A program made the translations under genes and the position numbers. Shown here in pieces: positions 57,449 through 64,000 of a DNA stretch of 64,000 nt (its first letter is position 1; every line of letters starts with the position of its first letter). The notes under the pieces are model-generated. The model worked only from the letters and a program-made list of their open reading frames with translations, was not told the origin of the DNA and ran no database searches. The stretch is from Pseudoxanthomonas daejeonensis (GTDB lineage Bacteria > Pseudomonadota > Gammaproteobacteria > Xanthomonadales > Xanthomonadaceae): NCBI RefSeq assembly GCF_010093205.1, contig NZ_PDWN01000019.1, positions 1-64,000 on the forward strand, written 5' to 3'.

Positions 57449-58204
57449 ATCGTCCGCTGCGAATGAGCATAAACCTGCGGGATTAGTGGCTGCTATCGAG
57501 GGTAGGGGACGCCACACCTGAATCAGCAGACGGGGCGCATGTGCATTTGAATCACCTCTTTGATTGCTGAGGTCTATTGGGGGTAGGAAGGTCCGCTTCC
57601 GACCATAGCGGACACCCGCATGCCGGGATCCATATTCCCGGGTGACCACGCAGGGCACGCCGGTGAAGCCCTGCAGGGCCACGCGCGCGGGCATGAACGA
57701 ATTCAGTCGAGATCATGGAATGCCCACCGATGCCGCAGGCTGAGCCTTAGTCTGCTCGGTAGGCACCGACTGGCGAGGCAGGTCGTGCGTTCACGCAAAC
57801 GTGCGGCGTCTTGGCCATGCGCATCCGGGGGACGTTGAAGCGGGCATCGTCGCCTTCCGGTCGATCCCCGCGGTGCCGCGTGCACCGCAAATTTAACAAC
57901 GCGCCCCGCTGGTTCTGGGATTCTCCACGTGGGGACGGGATGCTTTGATTCGATCGATGCGGACGGCCATGCGCCGGCCAGCGATCCGCGACAGCTTCAT
58001 CCCGAAGCCGTGCAGTCGAGTTCGACGTAACGCGTTGAAATACCACCTGTCACAGAGAGGCTCGAGCATCCAGTAGTCAGCACCGGGCGCTACGACCCGG
58101 ACGTCGATGACGACTGCGCGCCGGGTGGTCATCGCCGCGATGCCCGATCATGCCGTACGCATCACGCCTGCTTTCAGCCGATTACCACCCTCGGGAGTTT
58201 GGTC
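57449..58204. other. Intergenic region without a gene
   Basis: About 750 bp. Apart from the inverted repeat at 57591-57613 I see no supported feature; frames are short or lack starts. A GGGAG ribosome site for the DUF1254 gene ends the region. Confidence 0.4.
57591..57613. repeat. Inverted repeat GTCCGCT-N9-AGCGGAC
   Basis: Perfect 7-bp arms (57591-57597 and 57607-57613) around TCCGACCAT. I have the impression that similar GTCCGCTT...AGCGGAC elements recur in intergenic DNA of proteobacteria, but cannot check this here. Confidence 0.5.
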
Positions 58205-59692
58205 ATGCAGACATCCAGAATCGTGCAACACGTCCTCGCACTCGCCCTCCTCGCCGCCGCGGCACTGGGCACCGGCTGCGACCGGAGCAAGGACGCCGTC
58301 AGCCAGGCGGCCACCGCCGATGCCGCGCAGGGCGTGCCCGCGCCCGGCATCGCCGAGACCCGGGCCATCGCCGAGGAGGGCTTCATCTACGGCCTGCCGC
58401 TGGTGATGAATTACGCGGTGATGCACGAGTTCGCGGTGGATTCCGGTTCCGCGGAGTTCAAGGCGCCCTTCAACCAGATCAGGAACCTGAGCTCGGTCGC
58501 CACGCCCGACGACACGGCCGTCGTCACGCCCAATAGCGATACACCCTATTCGATCCTGTGGCTGGACCTGCGCGCAGAACCGATGGTGATCTCGGTGCCG
58601 GAAGTGGATCCGAAGCGCTACTACTCGGTGCAGCTGATCGACGGCAATACCTACAACTTCGGCTACATCGGCAGCCGCGCCACCGGCAGCGGCGCGGGCC
58701 ACTACCTGGTGACCGGCCCGGACTGGAAGGGCGACAAGCCCGAGGGGATCCAGCAGGTCTTCACTTCCACCACGCCGTTCGTGTTCGCCAACTTCCGCAC
58801 CCAGCTGTTCGACCCGGCCGACATCGAGAACGTGAAGAAGGTGCAGGCCGGCTACAACGCGCAGCCGCTGTCGGCGTTCCTCGGCCAGCCCGCGCCGGCC
58901 GCTGCGCCTAAGATCGAATTCCTGCCTGCCACCACCGCCGGGGTCAAGGACAACTTCTTCGATTACCTGGGCGCGGCGCTGGAGCTCGTTCCGCAGACGC
59001 CCGAGGACCAGGAGATCCGCGCCCGGCTCGCGAGCATCGGCGTGGGGCCGGGCCGCAAGTTCGACTTCAAGGAACTGTCACCCGAGCACAAGGCCGAGGT
59101 CGGCCTGGGCATGAAGGCGGGCGACGAGAAGGTGGACGCGTTCGTGGCCCAGGGGATCAAGAACGTCAACGGCTGGAGCATCGGTTCCTTCTTCGGCGAC
59201 CAGGCTTTCTACAAGGGCGACTGGCTGCTGCGTGCGGCCGCCGCCAAGAGCGGCATCTACGGCAACGATGCGGTGGAAGCGACATACCCGCTTACGCGGA
59301 CCACGGCCGCTGGCGAGCCGATCGACACCAGCCAGCACAACTACACGCTGACTTTCCCGGCCGGGCAGCTGCCGCCGGTCAACGCCTTCTGGTCGGTCAC
59401 CATGTACGACGGCAACAGCCAGCTCCTGATCAAGAACCCGATCAACCGGTACCTGGTCAACTCGCCGATGCTCGATTCGATGAAGAAGAATCCCGACGGC
59501 TCGCTCACGCTGCACATCCAGAAGGACTCGCCGGGCAAGGAGCTGGAATCCAACTGGCTGCCCGCGCCCGATGGCCCGGCCTACCTGGTCATGCGCCTGT
59601 ACTGGCCCAAGGACACGCCGCCGTCGGTGCTGCCGGCGGGCACGGGGAGCTGGAAGCCGCCGGGCGTGGTGGCTGCCTCGTCGGGATCTTGA
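58205..59692 (+). CDS. DUF1254/DUF1214 domain lipoprotein
   Basis: 495 residues. The lipoprotein signal ends in LGTGC (Cys25). The DUF1254 region (about 55-190; GFIYGLPLVMNYAVMHEF, TPNSDTPYSILWLDLRAEPMVISVPEV) and the C-terminal DUF1214 region (about 370-480; PPVNAFWSVTMYDGNSQLL, DGSLTLHIQKDSPGKELESNWLPAP) are in the usual order. Family role unknown; sometimes associated with sulfatase or xenobiotic loci. ATG 58205 has a GGGAG 7 bp upstream; a TTG two codons earlier is less likely. Confidence 0.82.
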   Translation: MQTSRIVQHVLALALLAAAALGTGCDRSKDAVSQAATADAAQGVPAPGIAETRAIAEEGFIYGLPLVMNYAVMHEFAVDSGSAEFKAPFNQIRNLSSVATPDDTAVVTPNSDTPYSILWLDLRAEPMVISVPEVDPKRYYSVQLIDGNTYNFGYIGSRATGSGAGHYLVTGPDWKGDKPEGIQQVFTSTTPFVFANFRTQLFDPADIENVKKVQAGYNAQPLSAFLGQPAPAAAPKIEFLPATTAGVKDNFFDYLGAALELVPQTPEDQEIRARLASIGVGPGRKFDFKELSPEHKAEVGLGMKAGDEKVDAFVAQGIKNVNGWSIGSFFGDQAFYKGDWLLRAAAAKSGIYGNDAVEATYPLTRTTAAGEPIDTSQHNYTLTFPAGQLPPVNAFWSVTMYDGNSQLLIKNPINRYLVNSPMLDSMKKNPDGSLTLHIQKDSPGKELESNWLPAPDGPAYLVMRLYWPKDTPPSVLPAGTGSWKPPGVVAASSGS

Positions 59693-59938
59693 TCGCCAGG
59701 AATGGCTCGGCGGGCTGGCATGCGCCGTCGAGCCCTGGGCCAATACCCTACCGCATCCAGCACGCCTACTTCGTGGACAGCCAGAATCCCGAATACAGAT
59801 CCCCGCGAGTTACCGCGGAGCCTGTCCAGTCAATGCCTTGGGACGGTTCGCCCATCAGCTGCGTAACCTTTCGGTGAAGCCGGACTGGACGCCGCGCGGG
59901 ACTTCAGCGGTTGTCGTATTGGCGATCAAGGGGAATCC

Positions 59939-60286
59939 ATGCGCCGCGAGGAAAAACTGAAGAGCTACCTGGCTCAGGCCGAAGCTTTGGGGATCAATCG
60001 GTGGCAAGCAGCCCCTCCGCTTCACAGGTTGGCGTGGCGCTTGGGCATTCCGCTAGCCCCACCCCTGTGTATGAGCTTTGCTGGACTCACCCTGCTGTTC
60101 GGCGGCATGTTCGGGCTGGCGATGTATTTTGTCCTCAACGCGCCGTACTGGTCACCGATCGAATCGCCTATGGCCACGGTTGTGGGGGCTATTGTCGGAG
60201 GAGTTCTCTACGGGCTGGCCATGGCCGCAGTTTTCAAGAGTCAGCAACGAAACAGCCGCTTCCCTCTTTGGCGAGGCTTCCAGTAG
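59939..60286 (+). CDS. DUF6404 family membrane protein
   Basis: 115 residues. The N-terminal amphipathic part KLKSYLAQAEALGINRWQAAPPLHRLAWRLGIPLAPP is the DUF6404 signature; two membrane helices (about 43-65 and 75-97) follow, and the tail KSQQRNSRFPLW is typical. Function unknown. DUF6404 genes often sit in integron cassettes and other mobile DNA, and base composition here is more AT-rich than in the neighbours. A good AAGGGG ribosome site precedes ATG 59939. Confidence 0.7.
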   Translation: MRREEKLKSYLAQAEALGINRWQAAPPLHRLAWRLGIPLAPPLCMSFAGLTLLFGGMFGLAMYFVLNAPYWSPIESPMATVVGAIVGGVLYGLAMAAVFKSQQRNSRFPLWRGFQ

Positions 60287-60386
60287 GGTCTTGGTTCTGG
60301 GCATTACCGGGCTGGTCGCCATGATCCGTTACTGGTTCTCGTCGGCCAGTTCCATGTTTGCCCTATAAGGTAGTTGGCCCGCTGAC

Positions 60387-60863
60387 ATGATCATCCGCAA
60401 CTTCATGCCAGGCGAAGAAGAGGCTTTGCGGGGTGTCTTTGTGTCGTCGGTGCACGATCTGGCCGCAAAGTTCTACACGCCAGAACAGATCAACGCATGG
60501 GCGCCCATCGCTTACGACAGGCAGGAGTGGGCCAGCAAGCTTGCTCGACTGCGGCCATTCGTCGCAGTGTCGGAGGGTCAGGTAGTCGGCTACGCAGACC
60601 TCCAGGGGCCTGGCTACATCGATCACTTCTTTGTATCGGGTAGATTCGCCGGCCGTGGCGTTGGCAACGCTCTCATGGGTCACATCTGTGGCGTTGCCGC
60701 CAGGCGCGGCATTTCCGAGCTGTCTGCCGACGTAAGTCTTTCTGCGGAGCCGTTCTTCTCCAAGCATGGTTTTGTTGTGGTTGAGCGTCAGACGGTGGCC
60801 GTCGCAGGTGTCGAACTGGCAAATGCGCGCATGTGCAAGGCACTGCGCCATCAGATGGGGTGA
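60387..60863 (+). CDS. GNAT family N-acetyltransferase
   Basis: 158 residues. MIIRNFMPGEEEALRGVF start; acetyl-CoA loop with DHFFVSGRFAGRGVGNALMGHIC (Q/RxxGxG type, about 84-104), and LSAEPFFSKHGFVVVERQTVAVAGVEL. Substrate unknown (small-molecule type similar to YafP). AT-richer than the core genes, together with DUF6404 a candidate for acquired DNA. Confidence 0.82.
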   Translation: MIIRNFMPGEEEALRGVFVSSVHDLAAKFYTPEQINAWAPIAYDRQEWASKLARLRPFVAVSEGQVVGYADLQGPGYIDHFFVSGRFAGRGVGNALMGHICGVAARRGISELSADVSLSAEPFFSKHGFVVVERQTVAVAGVELANARMCKALRHQMG

Positions 60864-60998
60864 TGCGACATGACGCACGGGGCGACCCAAAGCATCGGGT
60901 GACCTCGCCGGTGCGCCGGGTTAAAATTCCTTTGTCGAAAGAACCGTCATGGCTGGCCCATGAAGGGCTTTCATTCTTGCTGCTCCCATTGGGTGAAG

Positions 60999-61910
60999 AT
61001 GAACAGGCCTTTCATTTCGCTGTGTCCGGAAATCACCCGGACGGATGCGCTCACGCTGATGGACTGGCTGGAGGACGAGTGCGTCACCCGCTACCTGAGC
61101 GACTCGCGCCATGTCTCACGGTTCATCGAGCAGGTCATCGGCCGGGTCCAGTTGCCGATCCTGACCCCTCTTTTCAACCAGGGTGGCCGGTTCTTCATGG
61201 CCTACGACCGGCATGACGCGCGGGTGGGTTTCGTCCGCCTGGTCAAGACGGGACCGGATTGCGAGATGGTCCTGGTCATCGGCAACCGCAACGACTGGGG
61301 ACGCCAGCTCGGCGCCGCCGCGATCCGCGAAAGCATGAAGCTCGCCTTCCTGGAGATGCGCGCCGAGAGGCTCATCGCCAGGATCCACCCGGACAACGCG
61401 CGTTCGCTGAGAGCCTTCGAGCGCTGCGGGTTCGTGGCTGAAAGCCAGGCACCTGCCCTGAAGTCCTTCGCCATGACCGCGATGCGCTATCGCCAATTCC
61501 TGCGCGAAACCCCTGCCGGGCATGCCGCCAACATCCACATCACGGAGATCGACAAGGATCGGCTCAGCAGCCTGCTCGCATTCGTGCGGGACCCGGCTGT
61601 TTTCGAACTGGAGCATGAGATCGAGCGCGCCACCGTGGTCGATCCCGGGCAGGTGCCGGGTGATGTGGTCACGATGAACTCCAGGGCCTTGCTCCAGCTC
61701 GATGACGAAGCCGTGGAGGTGACCCTGGTCTACCCGGAGGACGCTGACTGCAGCGCCGGGAAACTGTCGGTCTGCTCGGGCATCGGCACCGCGATCCTGG
61801 GCTACCGGGAGGGGGACGCCCTCGACTGGCGGATGCCGGACCGGACCCGCCGTATCCGGATCGAGAAAGTGCTCTACCAGCCCGAAGCCACGGGCAATTT
61901 CCACCTTTAG
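60999..61910 (+). CDS. GNAT acetyltransferase fused to a GreA/Rnk-type domain
   Basis: 303 residues. N-terminal GNAT domain (about 1-165; MVLVIGNRNDWGRQLGAAAIRESMKLAFLEMRAERLIARIHPDNARSLRAFERCGF is the acetyl-CoA core), joined to a C-terminal Rnk/GreA-like domain (about 175-300; NIHITEIDKDRLSSLLA, VTMNSRALLQLDDEAVEVTLVYPED, SVCSGIGTAILGYREGDALDW). The first domain acetylates an unknown target; the second resembles nucleoside diphosphate kinase regulator Rnk. Start ATG 60999 (MNRPFISLCPE) is preferred over ATG 60960, as the fold begins there and GGTGAAG precedes it. Confidence 0.8.
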   Translation: MNRPFISLCPEITRTDALTLMDWLEDECVTRYLSDSRHVSRFIEQVIGRVQLPILTPLFNQGGRFFMAYDRHDARVGFVRLVKTGPDCEMVLVIGNRNDWGRQLGAAAIRESMKLAFLEMRAERLIARIHPDNARSLRAFERCGFVAESQAPALKSFAMTAMRYRQFLRETPAGHAANIHITEIDKDRLSSLLAFVRDPAVFELEHEIERATVVDPGQVPGDVVTMNSRALLQLDDEAVEVTLVYPEDADCSAGKLSVCSGIGTAILGYREGDALDWRMPDRTRRIRIEKVLYQPEATGNFHL

Positions 61911-62341
61911 CCTGCGCGCTGCGGACCTGGGAGGAGATGGCCTGGAGACGATGGCCATTCGACAGTCCGCTCCTGGCCGAAGGCTGCCACCTTCCCGTCG
62001 TCGAGGGGGACAGACGCGCTAACGTTGGATGTGGCGCGGACGCAGGACGCTCGCAACCAGCCCCAACGGACGGCAAACCCAAGCACGATCAGCACGGGGG
62101 CCATCTTCGCGTCCTTGAGAGCCAAGCCTGACGGTAATGGCCTGGGCGGAGACGCATCCGCAGAATTCGGCGATGGGCGCGATGACGAGCGCTGCAACCG
62201 GCCGCGCGCGGGGTGCGTGCGATCGGGATTTTCCCTACGTGATGTCAGGCATTCCCCGATAGGCGGCGAGCCTTCACAAGCGGATAGTGCGCGCACCAGC
62301 ACCGCGTGTCGCCGTGAACTGTCCGGATGAGCCTGCGCGCG

Positions 62342-62373
62342 GGCCCTGCCTACTTTCCCCGGTAGGCAGGGCC
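62342..62373. repeat. 12-bp perfect inverted repeat
   Basis: GGCCCTGCCTAC (62342-62353) and GTAGGCAGGGCC (62362-62373) with an 8-nt loop (TTTCCCCG). No gene ends next to it, so it is not an obvious terminator. Confidence 0.6.
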
Positions 62374-62655
62374 GCTGGTTACTCCGAGTGGCGCGGCGCT
62401 CGCCCGCAACCCGGTGCGGCATTACCGGGACCAGGGTCGCGACGTTGCCGAGCCACGCCAGTCCGGGCAGCGTGGCCGCGCACGGCAGCGAGGCCGCGAG
62501 GGTTCCGGCCAACCGGATCCAACCCTCCCACCGAGCGTCCGCTTCCGACCCCTTGCGACATCGCCCTCCGATGGGCGGGCTGTCGAACCCGTGCGGGCCC
62601 CGTCCGGGATTCCCGCGCAGCCGCAGGCGCCCGCGTGCGCCACCGCCGACCGCCT

Positions 62656-62693
62656 GTAGGAAAACTCCGAATCCCGCCGGGCATTTCTCCTAC
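62656..62693. repeat. Inverted repeat GTAGGA...TCCTAC
   Basis: 6-bp arms (62656-62661 and 62688-62693), extended by AA/TT past one mismatch, with a GC-rich centre. It lies about 170 bp before the 159-residue gene. Confidence 0.45.
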
Positions 62694-62861
62694 GTGCGGG
62701 GACCGCTTTCCCTGATATCGAACTTCCGCAGCGTCGGCATCCTTGTGCCGCCACCCGCGGTGGGGACTGGAATCCCCCCATCGACCTGGCACCGGCGGGC
62801 GAGCGGCGGCGCCGGTGGCCAGGAGCGGGGGCATCCCTTCCCGATGCAAAGGAACCTGCAC

Positions 62862-63341
62862 ATGAAGAACCTCGTATCGCTGTCGTTTTCGGCCGAAGAC
62901 CTGGCCGCGCTGGATGCCGCCTTGCTCGTGATCGAGCAGAAGCTGGGCGGCCTGGTCTCGCTCACCACCGCGGAGGTGCGCGGCCTGGCCAAGATGGGTG
63001 AGAAGTCCGAAGTGTTCTGCCGCAGCGTGCTGCAGGTGCTGCAGCAGAACCCGCAGGTGGTCACCCCGGCCCTGGGCCTGCCCGAGGCCAACGACGACCT
63101 GGCCGCGCTGGACGCGCTGCGCCCGCGGTTGCGCCGGCTCAAGCTGCTCACCACCCGCGGCGAGGACACCCTGCTGGCCCTGGGCGCGGACGTGATGTCG
63201 GCGGCGCTGGAGGGCTATGCGCTGCTGAAGGTCAGCGGGCGGGCGAGTGGGCTGGAGGACCAGCGGCGCGAGCTGGGCAGCCGGTTCGCGCGCGCCGGGC
63301 GCAAGGAGGACGAGGACGAGGAGGCGGTCGAGCCGGTGTGA
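62862..63341 (+). CDS. Conserved-looking helical protein of unknown function
   Basis: 159 residues, almost entirely alpha-helical by eye. Visible blocks: LVSLSFSAEDLAALDAALLVIEQKLGG, LTTAEVRGLAKMGEKSEVFCRSVLQVLQQNP, LAALDALRPRLRRLKLLTTRGEDTLLALGADVMSAALEGYALLK, then an acidic tail (EDEDEEAVEPV). No catalytic motif, signal or membrane helix; one cysteine. I do not recognise a named domain. ATG 62862 gives the best start; an ATG 18 bp upstream is in frame. Codon use is like the core genome. It is closed by a strong terminator and followed by the 21-bp repeat array, which makes the pair the most interesting unknown here. Confidence 0.75.
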   Translation: MKNLVSLSFSAEDLAALDAALLVIEQKLGGLVSLTTAEVRGLAKMGEKSEVFCRSVLQVLQQNPQVVTPALGLPEANDDLAALDALRPRLRRLKLLTTRGEDTLLALGADVMSAALEGYALLKVSGRASGLEDQRRELGSRFARAGRKEDEDEEAVEPV

Positions 63342-63376
63342 TCGCTGCCCGGTGCGGCCGGGCAGGTGGTTGACCG

Positions 63377-63409
63377 AAGCCGGGCGGAGGCGACTCCGCC
63401 CGGCTTTTT
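63377..63409 (+). terminator. Strong terminator after the 159-residue gene
   Basis: 13-bp perfect stem AAGCCGGGCGGAG (63377-63389) and CTCCGCCCGGCTT (63394-63406), tetraloop GCGA, then TTT (five Ts counting the stem end). Confidence 0.9.
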
Positions 63410-63440
63410 CGTGCCCGGATGGCGGGGAACGCAGGCGGGG

Positions 63441-63734
63441 CGGGGGGTTCGAGTTCCCGGCACTGGCGCGCGAGTGTCGGGAACCGGGGCGCGAGTGTCT
63501 GGAACTGGCGCGCGGGTTCCGGGAACTGGTGTGCCAGTGTTTTCCATACGCGAATGCATGGAAAACACTCATGCGCGAGTGTTGGGAACTGGCGCGTCAG
63601 TATTTTCCATACGTGCGCGCATGGAAAATACTCATGCGTGAGTGCCTGGAACGGGTGCGCGAGTGTTTTCCATGCATGGGCGTATGGAAAATGGTGGTGC
63701 GTGAGTGTTGAGGACTGGCGCGTGGGTTCGGGCG
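63441..63734. repeat. Array of about fourteen 21-bp units with nested hairpins
   Basis: Units of exactly 21 bp run from 63441 (or 63462) to 63734; many begin ACTGGCGCG and carry CGAGTGT. Every third unit ends in TTTTCC and the following one carries ATGGAAAA, making three 12-bp-stem, 10-nt-loop hairpins at 63536-63569, 63599-63632 and 63662-63695, exactly 63 bp apart; the first two are perfect, the third is partly decayed. Smaller 5-bp hairpins (ACTGG/CCAGT at 63525-63538, ACTCA/TGAGT at 63630-63643) lie between. As 21 is a multiple of 3, frames stay open on both strands, so openness does not show coding. Strand of any transcript is unknown. Confidence 0.85.
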
Positions 63735-63851
63735 ATGCGCGGGGGGGCACCGAGCGCCGGGGGTTCGGTGATTGGAACGGGCGGGCCAGTTACCGGAGCT
63801 ACGAAGCTGCTGGCTGGGGAAAGTGCACCCTGACCCCTGTTTCACTTCACT

Positions 63852-64000
63852 TCACGGGGGCGTGGAGCCGTTCAGATCGTCTGGCGACTTGTCGACCCGG
63901 AAGAATCCGCGGGCGTCGGCCAACGACATCAGGCCGCTGTAGGTCTCCACCTCCTTGGGGGTGAGTTCGTCCCGGTCGACGCGTCCTTCCAGCTTGGCGT
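63852..64000 (-). CDS. 3' end of a gene running off the window
   Basis: About 49 C-terminal codons on the minus strand, stop TGA at 63854-63852. The readable end is LTPKEVETYSGLMSLADARG, then FFRVDKSPDDLNGSTPP. The upstream part lies beyond 64000. Acidic/polar and soluble-looking; not enough to name a family. The shape and codon use suggest a real gene. Confidence 0.6.
   Translation of the reverse strand, partial: AKLEGRVDRDELTPKEVETYSGLMSLADARGFFRVDKSPDDLNGSTPP

Larger units (their letters stand above)
61911..62861. other. Long intergenic region without a clear gene
   Basis: About 950 bp. Open frames on both strands are of the shadow type for GC-rich DNA (arginine/proline rich, no domains). 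Two hairpins are visible, at 62342-62373 and 62656-62693. A promoter for the 159-residue gene presumably lies here, but no hexamers stand out. Confidence 0.4.

Noticed and set aside
59692-60999. Integron cassette array
   Set aside because: The gene types fit, but no attC pair or integrase is visible, and spacing is irregular.
63441-63734. CRISPR array
   Set aside because: Units are contiguous 21-mers without unique spacers of constant length, and no cas gene is near.

Overview
GC-rich, gene-dense chromosomal DNA of a gammaproteobacterium, most likely the Xanthomonadaceae (Lysobacter/Luteimonas-like). Reasons: very high GC at third codon positions, a Kdo kinase (kdkA-type) LPS gene next to a heptosyltransferase, pilT-pilU beside yggS-proC, a dimeric NAD-type isocitrate dehydrogenase, lon-hupB-tRNAVal-tRNAAsp-ppiD, and the tRNA cluster Pro-Arg-His-Lys-Leu in front of tig-clpP-clpX. 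No phage, transposase, CRISPR array or rRNA was seen. Genus is not determinable by eye.

Layout. 0-4.4 kb: putrescine ABC importer potGHI followed by a succinate-semialdehyde dehydrogenase, a plausible uptake-plus-catabolism unit. 4.4-6.6 kb: DUF2306 membrane protein, pirin, a small secreted protein. 6.8-11.2 kb: yggS-proC-DUF4426 on minus, divergent from the twitching-motility ATPases pilT and pilU. 11.3-14.9 kb: YitT protein, tag, then yqgE-ruvX-pyrB. 14.9-22.8 kb, minus: a vWA lipoprotein and the phosphate operon phoB-phoR-ppk-ppx, preceded by a PhoB box with a correctly spaced -10. 22.8-28.7 kb: bepA protease, grxC with an AhpD-like protein, NAD-isocitrate dehydrogenase, NhaC antiporter, Bax1-like protein. 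29-29.7 kb: five tRNAs on minus. 29.9-38.9 kb: proteostasis block tig-clpP-clpX-lon-hupB-(tRNAVal-tRNAAsp)-ppiD, with a heat-shock type promoter in front of lon. 39-43.7 kb: mltD-gloB-methyltransferase-rnhA-dnaQ (same order as E. coli) and a PP2C phosphatase. 43.8-46.3 kb: tRNA-Ser and LPS-core genes. 46.3-50.4 kb: MBL hydrolase, moaA-moaC-moaD-moaE and a beta-propeller protein, tightly coupled. 50.6-53.7 kb: a PD40 protein, the 4.5S SRP RNA (minus strand), a DUF418 protein, a YciI protein.

54-64 kb is looser and more accessory: an Lpp-like lipoprotein next to an L,D-transpeptidase, a SnoaL-like cyclase, a 5'-truncated formylglycine-generating enzyme, DUF1622 and DUF1254 proteins, a frameshifted membrane-protein remnant, DUF6404, two GNAT proteins (one fused to an Rnk/GreA-type domain), and long stretches without genes. 

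The most unusual feature is at the right end: an uncharacterised 159-residue gene (62862-63341) closed by a strong terminator and followed by an array of about fourteen 21-bp units (63441-63734). It contains three 12-bp-stem hairpins spaced exactly 63 bp apart, plus smaller 5-bp hairpins. Base changes in the stems are compensated, which suggests that structure rather than a protein is being kept. This is the best candidate here for an undescribed element.
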